DNA of 64,000 bases from CAYSQW01 sp964433135 (lineage in GTDB: Bacteria; Acidobacteriota; Aminicenantia; Aminicenantales; Aminicenantaceae). The notes beneath the pieces were generated by a model. It made no database searches and was not told where the DNA came from. It saw only the letters and a program-made list of their open reading frames with translations. Position numbers and translations under genes: made by a program. Within the stretch, counting starts at the first letter, position 1. Every line of letters starts with the position of its first letter. This document shows, piece by piece, positions 9,517 to 19,254 of this stretch. The stretch covers positions 37,735 to 101,734 of the forward strand of contig CAYSQW010000007.1 of assembly GCA_964433135.1 (NCBI GenBank). Direction: 5' to 3'.

Positions 9517-10677
9517 ATGGAATCGATCACGGCACAGCGCATTCCATATTCTCCCATCCGGGTGATGTTCGATGCCGCCCGCAATCTGGAACAAGCGGGC
9601 CGGGAAGTCATCCACTTGGAGATAGGACGTCCGGACTACGACACTCCGGATCATATCGTGGAAGCGGCGATCGCGGCTCTGCGGGCCGGAAAACATCACT
9701 ATGCCCCCAACGCCGGAATCCCGGAATTGAGGCGGGCCATCTCAGAGAAATATCAAACGGAATACGACCTGGAATACGATCCGGATTCGGAAATCATCGT
9801 CACCTGCGGAGTCGCGGAAGGGATCTATCTTGCTGTTCATGCATTCCTGAATCCGGGCGATCAGGTCCTGATTCCCAATCCGCGGTGGATCAACTATGAC
9901 ATCGATGCATTTACCCAGATGGTGGAGCCGATCGATTACAGTTTGACGGCGGAGAGGAACTTTCAACCCGATCCCGATGAGCTGGAGGCTCTCGTCACCC
10001 AGAGAACCCGCATGATCATCCTCTCCAGTCCATCGAATCCCACCGGCGGCGTCATCGATTTGGAGAATCTGCAAAAGATCGCCGACCTGGTACGACGCCA
10101 TAATCTTCTGGTCCTCAGCGATGAGATCTATGAACGCATCATATATCCGCCGGCACGGCATACCAGCATCGCTTCCCTGCCGGGGATGCGGGAGCAAACC
10201 ATCGTTCTCAATGGTTTCTCCAAATATTTCTCCATGACCGGTTGGCGGCTTGGATTCGCCGTTGCGCCGCGGGACCTGATCAGCCCCATGCTTCGCTATC
10301 ACCAGTTTATGATTACATCCACCAACACATTCGGCCAGTACGGCGCGCTGGTCGCACTTACCAGCGACCAAGGGCCTTCCTTGGCGATGGTGGATGAATT
10401 TCAACGGCGGCGCGATTATCTCTTTTCCGCCGTGAACGAACTTCCGGGGTTTCGATGCACGAAGCCGCTGGGCGCGTTTTTTCTGTTCCCGGACATCCGT
10501 GAAACCGGAATGGATGGGTTTCAGATGGCGAAGCTTCTGCTGGAAAAAGCCGGTGTGGCCAGCGTGGCCGGAGAGTGTTTCGGCCGAAGCGGCGCCGGCC
10601 ATATACGCTTTTCTTATGCGAATTCAATCGAAAACCTGAAGAAAGCCGTCGGCAATATCCGATCCGTCCTGGTATAA
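9517..10677 (+). CDS. Class I/II PLP-dependent aminotransferase (aspartate aminotransferase-like)
   Basis: 386-residue cytosolic aminotransferase. SNPTGG contacts the substrate carboxylate, SDEIYERI holds the PLP-ring aspartate, and GFSKYFSMTGWRLG contains the Schiff-base lysine K236. Length matches fold-type I aspartate aminotransferases. Substrate range (Asp, Ala, aromatic) cannot be fixed from sequence. Strong GAAAGGAG ribosome site. No obvious pathway neighbour; it may feed amino acids released by the exported peptidases into central metabolism. Confidence 0.88.
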   Translation: MESITAQRIPYSPIRVMFDAARNLEQAGREVIHLEIGRPDYDTPDHIVEAAIAALRAGKHHYAPNAGIPELRRAISEKYQTEYDLEYDPDSEIIVTCGVAEGIYLAVHAFLNPGDQVLIPNPRWINYDIDAFTQMVEPIDYSLTAERNFQPDPDELEALVTQRTRMIILSSPSNPTGGVIDLENLQKIADLVRRHNLLVLSDEIYERIIYPPARHTSIASLPGMREQTIVLNGFSKYFSMTGWRLGFAVAPRDLISPMLRYHQFMITSTNTFGQYGALVALTSDQGPSLAMVDEFQRRRDYLFSAVNELPGFRCTKPLGAFFLFPDIRETGMDGFQMAKLLLEKAGVASVAGECFGRSGAGHIRFSYANSIENLKKAVGNIRSVLV

Positions 10678-10770
10678 AAAAGCGGATGCGCAGCCGTCCG
10701 CAGCGGCGCCGGGATTTCGCAGTCGGATGTTCGTGACGGGAACCATCCTCAAGCTAAGGGAGGACGAAGC

Positions 10771-12768
10771 ATGAAGCGTGAAATCTCCGGTATCGGAAGG
10801 ATCTTTTTCTGGGCCGTTTCGGTCTTGGTGCTGATTCCGGGGGGGTGTCGTCGAAAAACCGCACAAGATTATCCGATTCAGCCGGTATCCTTCACCCGGG
10901 TTCATATTCGGGATGAATTCTGGCTGCCCCGCATGGAGATCAATCGAAAAATTACCATCCCCTTTGCGTTCAAAAAAAGTGAAGAAACCGGGCGTATCGA
11001 CAACTTCGCGAAAGCCGCCGGACTCATACCCGGGGATTTTAAGGGGAGACGCTACGACGACTCCGATGTGTTTAAGATCATGGAAGGCGCCGCCTATTCC
11101 TTGAGCCTCCAGCGGGATCCGGAGTTGGAGCGCTATATGGACGATCTGATCTCCATAATCGCCGCCGCCCAGGAAAAGGACGGATACTTGTATACGACGC
11201 GGTCCATCGATCCCGATAATCCCGCCCCCGGGGCCGGAGATTCCCGATGGTCGAACCTCGGGTCCAGTCATGAACTCTACAATGTCGGTCATATGTACGA
11301 AGCGGCCGCCGCTTATTATTATGCCACCGGCAAACGGACTTTTCTGGATGTGGCGCTCAAGAATGCCGATCTGATAGCGAGGGTGTTCGGGCCGGGCAAA
11401 AAAAGCGGTTATCCCGGTCATCAGGAGATCGAGATCGGCCTGGTCAAGCTGTACCGGATCACGGGTATGAAAAAGTACCTGGACCTTGCGAAATATTTTC
11501 TGGATGAAAGGGGAACCCAGGAATACCGGAAACAGCATGAGGATAATTCTTCGTTTTCCATTTATAATCAGGATTGGTATCTGCAGGCTCATCAACCCGT
11601 CGTCGAGCAGAAAGAAGCCGTGGGGCATGCGGTTCGGGCGGCATATATGTATTCAGGCATGGCGGATGTCGCCGCTTTGACCGGAGATGCGGAATATATC
11701 AGGGCCATTGATCGAATCTGGGAGGATGTCGCTTCGAGGAAGCTTTATTTGACCGGAGGGATCGGCGCCAGACATGAAGGCGAGAGTTTCGGGGATGCTT
11801 ATGAACTTCCCAACGCCTCCGCTTATAATGAAACGTGTGCCGCCATCGCCAATGTTTTTTGGAACCATCGTTTGTTTCTCCTCAAGGGGGACGCCAAGTA
11901 TATCGATGTCCTGGAACGAACGCTTTATAACGGATTGATATCGGGCGTATCCCTGAGCGGGGACCGGTTTTTCTACCCCAATCCTCTGAAATCGGATGGG
12001 CTGAATCCTTTCAATCAGGGCGCCCTCAGCCGCAAGGCCTGGTTTGACTGCGCCTGCTGTCCGGTCAATGTGGCCCGCTTCCTTCCCTCCCTTCCAGGGT
12101 ATGTCTACGCGGTGAGAGACGATCGGGTTTACGTAAATCTATACATTGCCTCAAGCGGAACGATCGACTTGGGAAAAACCGGATTGTCGATCACTCAGGA
12201 TTCTCTTTATCCCTGGGAAGGAGAAATCAGTCTCTCCATTGATCCCGATGTCCCCCGGGAATTTTCCCTGTACCTGCGGATTCCCGGGTGGTGCCGTCGA
12301 AACCCTGTTCCGAGCGATCTCTATCGCTATCTCGATGCCGGGGGAGGGAATTTCGGATTGAAACTCAACGGCCGCGAAATGGTCCCCAATATAGAGGGAG
12401 GTTATGCCGTGATCCGGCGTCTCTGGGAAAAAAACGACAAGATCGAACTTTACTTCCCGATGCCGGTGCGGCGTGTGGTCGCGCATGATAAGGTTTCCGC
12501 GGATGCGGGGAAGGTGGCTTTGGAGCGGGGACCGCTGGTGTTCGCCTTTGAAGGCGTGGACAACGGAGGAAGGGTCTTGGATCGATCCGTCCCCGACGAG
12601 ATGAGCTTTCGGGTCGAATCCCATCCCGATCTCCTTGATGGGATTTATGTTCTGAAAGGCAGTCAACCCGGAGGGGACACCCTGACTGCGATCCCGTATT
12701 ACGCTTGGTCCCACCGTGGGGAAGGTGAAATGGCGGTCTGGTTGAAACGGGAGCCCGTCTCTCCTTAG
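10771..12768 (+). CDS. Exported glycoside hydrolase family 127 (beta-L-arabinofuranosidase-like)
   Basis: 665 residues, DUF1680/GH127 type. The zinc-cysteine active site is complete: E354 and C356 in NETCAAI, and C429/C430 in CACCPVN, matching the Glu-Cys-Cys-Cys site of characterised GH127 enzymes in which one cysteine is the nucleophile. The N-terminus has a hydrophobic segment ending IPGGC, which could be an imperfect lipobox or a signal peptide. Start behind AGGGAGGACG. The family releases beta-L-arabinofuranose from plant or algal glycans. No other glycan gene lies nearby, so the natural substrate is uncertain. Confidence 0.87.
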   Translation: MKREISGIGRIFFWAVSVLVLIPGGCRRKTAQDYPIQPVSFTRVHIRDEFWLPRMEINRKITIPFAFKKSEETGRIDNFAKAAGLIPGDFKGRRYDDSDVFKIMEGAAYSLSLQRDPELERYMDDLISIIAAAQEKDGYLYTTRSIDPDNPAPGAGDSRWSNLGSSHELYNVGHMYEAAAAYYYATGKRTFLDVALKNADLIARVFGPGKKSGYPGHQEIEIGLVKLYRITGMKKYLDLAKYFLDERGTQEYRKQHEDNSSFSIYNQDWYLQAHQPVVEQKEAVGHAVRAAYMYSGMADVAALTGDAEYIRAIDRIWEDVASRKLYLTGGIGARHEGESFGDAYELPNASAYNETCAAIANVFWNHRLFLLKGDAKYIDVLERTLYNGLISGVSLSGDRFFYPNPLKSDGLNPFNQGALSRKAWFDCACCPVNVARFLPSLPGYVYAVRDDRVYVNLYIASSGTIDLGKTGLSITQDSLYPWEGEISLSIDPDVPREFSLYLRIPGWCRRNPVPSDLYRYLDAGGGNFGLKLNGREMVPNIEGGYAVIRRLWEKNDKIELYFPMPVRRVVAHDKVSADAGKVALERGPLVFAFEGVDNGGRVLDRSVPDEMSFRVESHPDLLDGIYVLKGSQPGGDTLTAIPYYAWSHRGEGEMAVWLKREPVSP

Positions 12769-12843
12769 CATGACGGTTATATGCCGCCGAGGAGTTGTTT
12801 TGTCCCTTCATGAAATGATAAAATACAAAATCGGAGAACGAAA

Positions 12844-13629
12844 ATGTTGAAATCCAATCATTCCCTTTTCCGCAGCGCCATGGTTTTCTTCGGTCTGTTA
12901 TTATTCGCGGCGGGAATCTGTACGGCTGCGGGACCGAAGATCCGATTTGAAGAAATGTCCTGGGATTTCGGCGCCGTCAAGGAAGGCAAGGTGCTCAGCC
13001 ATATCTTCGTTTTCCATAATGACGGAGACGCGGTTCTGACTATCGACAGGGTGCGCACGACCTGCGGCTGCACCGCCGCCCTTGTCTCACAGAAAAGGAT
13101 CCCTTCCGGAGAAAAAGGTGAGATTCGCATTCAATTCCGGACCAAAGGTTACAGCGGATTCAATAAAAAATATGTTTTTATCGATTCCAATGATCCCGAG
13201 CAGCCTCGGACCACCTTGTCGGTGACGGCGGATATCGATATTCCTCCCAGCCCCAAGATCGTTCTTGACCGCTATAATGTCGATGTCGGCTTGAAGTTGA
13301 ACAGCGAAGAATTGATGACGCGGATCACGGTAAAAAACCAGGGGCAGAAGCCGCTGACCGTCAGCTTCAACCATAAAACGGCGGCATTCTACCTGGGAAA
13401 GAAAAAGCTCACCGATATGGTCACCATAGCCCCGGACCATGAAACCGAAATCGACGTCAGGATCCCCCCGCGAGATTACCGGGGTGTGTTGAGAGAATAT
13501 ATAATGCTCCGAACAAACGATCCTCGGACACGGAGCCTTTCGGTCCATATCAATGCCTACCTGGTTTCCGAATTGGATCTGAAATTGCTTTTCCAGAAAC
13601 ATAAGGATCTCATCGGGAAACGCCCGTGA
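12844..13629 (+). CDS. Exported DUF1573-domain protein
   Basis: 261 residues with a signal peptide and one clear DUF1573 domain: DFGAVKEGKVLSHIF, then TTCGCT and an Ig-like beta sandwich; a second, weaker sandwich follows at about residues 135-250. The conserved TCGC motif could bind metal or form a disulfide. Function of the family is not established. It begins a close group with a rhodanese protein (17-bp gap) and a MauE/DoxX-like protein. Confidence 0.85.
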   Translation: MLKSNHSLFRSAMVFFGLLLFAAGICTAAGPKIRFEEMSWDFGAVKEGKVLSHIFVFHNDGDAVLTIDRVRTTCGCTAALVSQKRIPSGEKGEIRIQFRTKGYSGFNKKYVFIDSNDPEQPRTTLSVTADIDIPPSPKIVLDRYNVDVGLKLNSEELMTRITVKNQGQKPLTVSFNHKTAAFYLGKKKLTDMVTIAPDHETEIDVRIPPRDYRGVLREYIMLRTNDPRTRSLSVHINAYLVSELDLKLLFQKHKDLIGKRP

Positions 13630-13645
13630 AAGGCCATTCGGCTCG

Positions 13646-14131
13646 ATGAAGCTAAAAAAGATTCTCTGCCAGGTCGGTTTGATCGTTTTTATGGGAGCGG
13701 CCATCGGATTGATTCTTCGTTTTCCTCTGCTCAGTGAATATGGTGCCGGAGAGTTTCTCCGGGAGGATGCCGTATCCGAAGAGTACCCCGGGATTTTGTA
13801 CATTACGTTGGCCGAGGCGGAAGATCTGTTCAGTACACGCTCCGCTTTTTTTATCGACAGCCGTCAGGCCGATCTCTATCATGCCGGCCATATCTTCGGC
13901 GCCGTTAATGTTCCCTATGGCGCGGATGATACGGATTTGCTGCTGGCGGATTGGGAGCGTCCCCTGGACGAAACGCTGGTCGTCTACTGCGATGGTGAAG
14001 AATGCCGTTCCAGCGTTCTCCTGGCGCAAATGCTGTACGATGCCGGGTTTCTGGATGTCCGGATATTTTTCGGCGGCTGGGTGGAATGGCTCGGCGCCGG
14101 TCTTCCGGTGGAAGGCGATTATGCTCCGTAA
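13646..14131 (+). CDS. Membrane-anchored rhodanese-like protein
   Basis: 161 residues: an N-terminal transmembrane segment (about residues 8-27), then one rhodanese domain with FIDSRQADLYHAGHI and the active-site loop YCDGEECRSS, in which the cysteine of EECRSS is the probable sulfur carrier. The C-terminal GGWVEWLGAGLPV is typical of the fold. The domain is predicted to face the periplasm. It sits between the DUF1573 gene and a MauE/DoxX gene that overlaps its stop by 11 bp, so the three are probably co-translated. Confidence 0.88.
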   Translation: MKLKKILCQVGLIVFMGAAIGLILRFPLLSEYGAGEFLREDAVSEEYPGILYITLAEAEDLFSTRSAFFIDSRQADLYHAGHIFGAVNVPYGADDTDLLLADWERPLDETLVVYCDGEECRSSVLLAQMLYDAGFLDVRIFFGGWVEWLGAGLPVEGDYAP

Positions 14132-14546
14132 TAGAATTTTGATACGTGTGTTTTCTTTGATCGTGGGCGGTCTGTTCATCTGGGCCGGGATTCTCAAGAT
14201 TATCGACCCCCTCGATTTTGCGCGCAACGTCAGCAACTACCGCGTCCTCCCCCCCAAGTTGTCGCTTGTGGTGGCGATCACCCTGCCGTGGATCGAACTG
14301 CTCTGCGGGATTTTCATCATCATCGGGATTTGGCGCAGGGCAAGCGCTCTGCTCATCTCTCTTCTCCTGATCGGTTTCATCGCTCTTATCGGTATCACGA
14401 TCATCAGGGGAATCAGCGTGGACTGCGGCTGCTTCGGCACCTTCAGCCGCAAGGCGGATTTTATACTGATGGCCCAGGATCTTGGGATGCTTCTGCTGTC
14501 CGGAACGGTATTTTTTAAGGCGAAACAGAAGCTTCCGATCCGCTGA
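14121..14546 (+). CDS. MauE/DoxX-family membrane protein
   Basis: 141-residue protein with four predicted membrane helices and the motif SVDCGCFG between helices 3 and 4, the Cys-x-Cys pair of MauE-like proteins that are thought to supply or exchange disulfides. The start at 14121 overlaps the rhodanese stop; a longer same-frame reading from 13734 would lie wholly inside the rhodanese gene and is unlikely. Context with DUF1573 and rhodanese suggests a periplasmic thiol or sulfur role. Confidence 0.8.
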   Translation: MLRNRILIRVFSLIVGGLFIWAGILKIIDPLDFARNVSNYRVLPPKLSLVVAITLPWIELLCGIFIIIGIWRRASALLISLLLIGFIALIGITIIRGISVDCGCFGTFSRKADFILMAQDLGMLLLSGTVFFKAKQKLPIR

Positions 14547-14600
14547 GAGATCCCTTTCTTTTTGGAGAAACGCTGTTTTTTCCGACGAAGTCCTTGCTCT

Positions 14601-15971
14601 TCACCGTTTTTCGGAACGCTTGAACAGGATTTCGCCGATTCCTTCCTCTTTCATGACGCGCTCGATGTCCTCGATCTCCCGGGGGATGGATTCCGTAAAC
14701 CAGTCATAGCCGTCTTCGGTGCAGAGAACGTCGTCCTCCAGCGTGATGGTGAATTCGGGCATGCTTAAACCGGGTTCCACGGTGATGAAAATACCCGGTT
14801 TGAAAGGACGCAGGTTGTCTCCGTGATCATGGACCGCCATCCCCAGGAAATGACTGGTGCCCCAGCGGAAGTACTTTCCGTAACCGCCGGCTTCATTCAA
14901 AACGCGCATGGCTTCATCCTGCAGGTCCTGCATGGTAACGCCCGGACGGACCATTCGGATGCAGGCTTCCTGTGCGTCCTTGAGGATGGTGTACATTTTC
15001 CTTTGATGCGCTGTAAAGGTTCCTGAAGCGGGAAACGTTCGTTGGATGTCCGCGGTGTAATGATTGATTTCGGCTCCGGCATCGATTTTAAGCAGATCTC
15101 CTTTTTGAAATACCTTCATTCCGCGGGGGAAGTGTTCGGTCGATCGTTCGGACCCCGAAACGATCGATGTGGGAAAGCCGAAGCTTTTGGCCCCGTGAAA
15201 ATGACAGACATAATCAAACAGGGCTCGAAGTTGTTCCTGATTCATACCGGGAGTGACGGAACGCATGCATTCGACCATGGCTTCACCGCTGATACGGCAG
15301 GCTTCCCGCAGTTGAATGATGGCGTATTCGTCCTGATACATGCGAAGCGAGTCGATCAGGTCCGAAACATCACGAATCTCATACTTAGGGGAAAAAGCCT
15401 GGAGGCGCTGAATGAATTCCAACCGTTCGGGCGGCGGGGTCGAAAGATTCACAAAACGCGGGAAGTTGAAATAGACGATCTTCTTATCTCCTTCCCGGTA
15501 GAGTATGCGGGCGATCTCGGTAGGCAGGGGTTTGAAGCGCCTTTGAGTAAAGCGAAATTGAGAATAATCGGTGTAGGCATTGGAAAGGTCCGGCAGCAGT
15601 TGAGAAGTGGGATAGACATGTTTGATCCCGGTTCGGCGCGCCGTTTCAGCGGGATCTCCGGGACAGTAAAGGATCTCCGGGTATGTTTCGGACCCGGGGC
15701 AGAGGATCAGGGTGGAATTGGGGAGCTCCATTCCGGTTAAATAGATGAAGTCGTGATTGTTGCTGTTGGGTACGAAAAATTCCAGCAGATCGTTTTGATT
15801 GCGCGTCGTGCTTTGTATGATTGCGATTCCATCCGGGATCGAGTCCGCCAATTTTTGGCGTCGGATTTTGAATATGTCGTTGTCTTGCGCTCCGGCCGGC
15901 GCGGTAAAACCTAGAAACAAAACGGAGACGAGAAAACTCATGAAGATTTTTTTGTTGCCATGGGCGTACAC
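14601..15971 (-). CDS. Exported M24-family peptidase, aminopeptidase P-like
   Basis: 456 residues. An aminopeptidase P N-terminal domain (FVPNSNNHDFIYLTGME) is followed by the M24 domain with ligands in KIDAGAEINHYTADIQRT (two Asp), SHFLGMAVHD (His), ITVEPG (Glu) and ITLEDD (Glu). A Sec signal ends APAGAQ. I place the start at a GTG at 15969-15971, because AAAGGAG lies six bases upstream and nothing supports the longer open frame to 16403. It is divergent from the S9 peptidase gene, so the two may share a control region. The family cleaves the N-terminal residue before proline. Confidence 0.87.
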   Translation of the reverse strand: MYAHGNKKIFMSFLVSVLFLGFTAPAGAQDNDIFKIRRQKLADSIPDGIAIIQSTTRNQNDLLEFFVPNSNNHDFIYLTGMELPNSTLILCPGSETYPEILYCPGDPAETARRTGIKHVYPTSQLLPDLSNAYTDYSQFRFTQRRFKPLPTEIARILYREGDKKIVYFNFPRFVNLSTPPPERLEFIQRLQAFSPKYEIRDVSDLIDSLRMYQDEYAIIQLREACRISGEAMVECMRSVTPGMNQEQLRALFDYVCHFHGAKSFGFPTSIVSGSERSTEHFPRGMKVFQKGDLLKIDAGAEINHYTADIQRTFPASGTFTAHQRKMYTILKDAQEACIRMVRPGVTMQDLQDEAMRVLNEAGGYGKYFRWGTSHFLGMAVHDHGDNLRPFKPGIFITVEPGLSMPEFTITLEDDVLCTEDGYDWFTESIPREIEDIERVMKEEGIGEILFKRSEKR

Positions 15972-16209
15972 GTTTTTCTCCTTTCGGGAATTGTTTACGG
16001 CTAACTTATCGAAATTAGGGGAGTTAATCAAGCGGAACCCGGAAGCCGCCGGATTCTCATTCTTCCGTTGCCAGGGAATGGAATATTTTGATATATTCAG
16101 AAACTTGTGAAAGAACGGCCGGCTTTGCCTTGATGGTTGATAATACGCCGGATATGGAATCGAAAGTGGAACGATGGGTTGAAGTCGGGCCGATCGGAGG
16201 AGGAAACCT

Positions 16210-18399
16210 ATGAGATCAAAAGGCAACGGAATCCCATGCGTATGGGCTGCCGTCTTTCTGCTGGTTCTTTCCCTGCCCGTGGCGGCACGCGGCGGCGAAG
16301 AGTCCATCGTAACCTCGGACCTTATGAAGATCCGCACCCTGAGAAACGTACGGCTCTCTCCCGATGGGAAGAACGTGATCTTCGTGGTGATCTCGATGGG
16401 CATCGATGATGCCGGAAATCACCGTACCTATCGACACCTGTGGCTTTCGGGGACCGGGAACGGCTCTTCCCCGCGTCAGATGACCTTCGGTGATCGAAGC
16501 GACGGATCGCCGGAATGGTCGCCGGACGGATCGCGCATTGCTTTTCTGCGATCTCATGAAGGCAAGCCCCAGATCTGGATTCTGCCTCTGGACGGCGGTG
16601 AGTCCTACCGAGTGACGGACGTTGAATTCGGTGCGTCGCTGCCGTGCTGGGCTCCGGATGGTCAATCCCTGCTTTTTACTTCCCGTCTTCCCGAATGGGT
16701 CTTGGAGGATGAACCGGGATGGGAGAACGAGCGTCCGGGAAGGAGCTACGGAGACACGCAAAACTGGCGACGCATGAAAAAAGAGAGAGGGAAGACCGAA
16801 TCGAAGCCCTCGGTGGATCCCGGCCCGGATGGGACGTTGGATGAGATCAGAGAATGGCTTGCGAAAAACGCAAGCGAAGACAATCCTCGAGTATTCAACC
16901 GCTTGAGTCTTCAAGGAGAAAATCACCTTCAGCCCCAGGTGGCCTTTTCGCATATTTTCGTCGTTTCCGCCCAATCCGAGGCGAAGGCACGCCGGATCAC
17001 GCACGGGATGCAAAATTATTCCAGCCCCGCCTGGTCCCCGGACGGAAAGCGGATCCTCTGCGCTTCCATGCGGTTGGAAAAACATCCCGACCGGGTTGAG
17101 GGCAGTGATCTCTGGGTCATGAATGCGGACGGTTCGGATTGCCGCCTTTTTCTTCATTGGGAGGGCTATACGCTTTCGCAGCCCGAGTATTCTCCTGACG
17201 GGACTCAGGTGGTTTTTTTGTCCGCGGACAGAAGAAATTCCGATTATGTACAAAGGAAGCTGGCCGTGATCCCGGCTGAAGGCGGTGAGCCCCGGAGTCT
17301 GACATTGTCTCTGGACCGCAGCGTGAACCGTTTCAGCTGGTCCCGGGATGGGAAGGCGGTGCTTTTCACCGCTTCCGATCAGGGAGCCGTTCCCCTGCTT
17401 CAAGTGACGGTTAAGGGAAAAGAGATACGGCCTTTGATCCGGGGTGCATTGGGGATTCAGGATTTTGATGCAAGTGAAAAACGGATCGTTGCAGTGAAAA
17501 CCGAGGTAAAGAATCCTTATGAATTGATCGCAACCGACCGACAAGGAAAGGGGATTCGAGCTTTAACCGCTTTCAATTCCGGCTGGATTAAGGAGAAAAA
17601 GGTGGTTTTCCCAAAGGAAAACTGGCTGGTCCGTCCCGATGGGAGCCGCGTTCAGTACTGGGTCATGGAGCCCGCAGGCCGGGAACCCGGAAAAAAATAT
17701 CCTTTGGCGTTGGAGATCCATGGTGGTCCCAGTTCCATGTGGGGGCCGGGAGAGGCCAGCATGTGGCATGAATTCCAGCTGCTGTGCAGCTGGGGATATG
17801 GAGTTGTCTATTGCAATCCCCGGGGGAGCGGCGGTTACGGCTATCAATTTAAAAAGGCGAATTACCGGGATTGGGGGATCGGGCCGGCGGGAGACATTCT
17901 GGCCGCGGCCGATGCGGCCGCCGGATTGGATTGGGTGGATCCTGAAAGACAGGTCGTGACGGGAGGAAGTTACGCCGGGTATATGACGGCCTGGATCGTT
18001 TCACATGATAACCGGTTCAAGGCCGCTGTGGCGCAGCGGGGTGTATACGAGCTTTCGTTGTTCTTCGGAGAAGGGAGAGCATGGCGGTTGGTGCCCAATC
18101 ATTTCGGGGGTTATCCCTGGGATGAAGAGGTTCGCCCTTACCTGGATGCAAATTCGCCGCAGACTTTTGTACGGGACATCCACACCCCCCTGCTTATCAT
18201 CCATTCCGATCTGGATATCCGCACCGGGACGATCCAATCCGAGTATCTGTATAAAAGTTTAAAAGCACTCGACCGCCCGGTGGAATACGTGCGGTACCCG
18301 AAAGAGGGACATGAGCTTTCCCGCGGGGGAAATCCTCTCCGCCGGATGGACCGCCTCAACCGGATCGTAGAGTTTTTCGAGCGCTATATCCGGCATTGA
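16210..18399 (+). CDS. Exported S9-family prolyl oligopeptidase / acylaminoacyl-peptidase
   Basis: 729 residues: a signal peptide, a beta-propeller of TolB/PD40-like blades (WSPDGSRIAFLRS, WSPDGKRILCAS, YSPDGTQVVFLS) and a C-terminal alpha/beta hydrolase. The catalytic triad is S587 (GGSYAGY), D669 (HSDLDIRTG) and H701 (EGHEL). Family members cleave short peptides after proline or remove acylated N-terminal residues. A perfect AGGAGGA site precedes the ATG. Together with the M24 genes it would digest proline-rich peptides in the periplasm. Confidence 0.92.
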   Translation: MRSKGNGIPCVWAAVFLLVLSLPVAARGGEESIVTSDLMKIRTLRNVRLSPDGKNVIFVVISMGIDDAGNHRTYRHLWLSGTGNGSSPRQMTFGDRSDGSPEWSPDGSRIAFLRSHEGKPQIWILPLDGGESYRVTDVEFGASLPCWAPDGQSLLFTSRLPEWVLEDEPGWENERPGRSYGDTQNWRRMKKERGKTESKPSVDPGPDGTLDEIREWLAKNASEDNPRVFNRLSLQGENHLQPQVAFSHIFVVSAQSEAKARRITHGMQNYSSPAWSPDGKRILCASMRLEKHPDRVEGSDLWVMNADGSDCRLFLHWEGYTLSQPEYSPDGTQVVFLSADRRNSDYVQRKLAVIPAEGGEPRSLTLSLDRSVNRFSWSRDGKAVLFTASDQGAVPLLQVTVKGKEIRPLIRGALGIQDFDASEKRIVAVKTEVKNPYELIATDRQGKGIRALTAFNSGWIKEKKVVFPKENWLVRPDGSRVQYWVMEPAGREPGKKYPLALEIHGGPSSMWGPGEASMWHEFQLLCSWGYGVVYCNPRGSGGYGYQFKKANYRDWGIGPAGDILAAADAAAGLDWVDPERQVVTGGSYAGYMTAWIVSHDNRFKAAVAQRGVYELSLFFGEGRAWRLVPNHFGGYPWDEEVRPYLDANSPQTFVRDIHTPLLIIHSDLDIRTGTIQSEYLYKSLKALDRPVEYVRYPKEGHELSRGGNPLRRMDRLNRIVEFFERYIRH

Positions 18400-18412
18400 G
18401 CAGGCGGAGCGC

Positions 18413-19003
18413 TCAATTATAATCCAGCATGATTTTGGGATCTTCTTCGAGAAGATAAGGCGCCAGCTCTCCCATCTCCTTCCAGGAGGAGAGCTCTTTC
18501 TGGGCCTCCAGATATTTCATCGGAATCGGATGCGTTCCGACGACGGCAGGCAGGCCGTGATAGCTTTCGATGAACCGCTGAAAATATCGGGTATAAGGAC
18601 AAGGCGGGTAACCGACGACGAAACCCGTGGCCAGGTGGATGACTTCGGCTCCGTTTTTAATCATTTCCTTGGGGACATACTCCACGTTTCCACCCGGGCA
18701 GCCCCCGCATTGTCCGAATCCCACGATTTCGAGGGGCATGTCCTTGGGATAACGCGCGAAGCCTCCCACGCGTTCGCGCATCGACCGCAGGCATTTCCCT
18801 CCCCCGCAGGTTTCATAGCGGGCGCAGATGATGATGCCGATCTTCTTAGCCCGGCTCCCGGATTGTAGATGAGAGAAGATGTGTTCCTGGTCAAAGGTGG
18901 GAGCGGCACTGCCTGTCAGGCCGAGAGCCCCTACGGAAGCGAGTCCGGTAAACGAACGGGAAAGGAATTCTCTTCGATTGACGTTATTCTTTTTTAAAGA
19001 CAT
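18413..19003 (-). CDS. Tat-exported CGGC-domain protein
   Basis: 196 residues with a twin-arginine signal (NRREFLSRSF then a hydrophobic stretch) and a CGGC domain (DUF1847-like): ICARYETCGGGKC, FGQCGGCPGG and YPPCPYTR supply conserved cysteines probably binding a metal or metal cluster. CGGC proteins are normally predicted cytosolic; a Tat signal implies export after folding and cofactor loading. Strong AGGAGG site before the ATG. Converges with the S9 gene, 13 bp apart. Function is unknown. Confidence 0.85.
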   Translation of the reverse strand: MSLKKNNVNRREFLSRSFTGLASVGALGLTGSAAPTFDQEHIFSHLQSGSRAKKIGIIICARYETCGGGKCLRSMRERVGGFARYPKDMPLEIVGFGQCGGCPGGNVEYVPKEMIKNGAEVIHLATGFVVGYPPCPYTRYFQRFIESYHGLPAVVGTHPIPMKYLEAQKELSSWKEMGELAPYLLEEDPKIMLDYN

Positions 19004-19254
19004 AAAAACCTCCTTATGAATTATTCATAAAAAATACCGATACGCCGCATATCCGTCACTTCGATGACAAGCCGCCCCTCTTTTCAATGGGGTGATAGCC
19101 GTCATCGTTATCGGTCTTCTTTTTATCGATAATCAAAAAAATGCTATCAGAGGGAATCTGGGGAGTCAAGACGGCTTTCTCCCAGGGAATTAAAGGTTTC
19201 GAGTGGTTTTGATTGCGATAAACACGTGAAATGGATATAGTAGCCATCTTATCG

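Noticed and set aside
10676..10701. Hairpin flanked by A6, resembling a minus-strand terminator
   Set aside because: No minus-strand gene leads into it; stem is only about 7 bp with a long loop.
16216..17544. 442-codon minus-strand open frame
   Set aside because: Opposite the S9 peptidase propeller region; no motif and no start signal.
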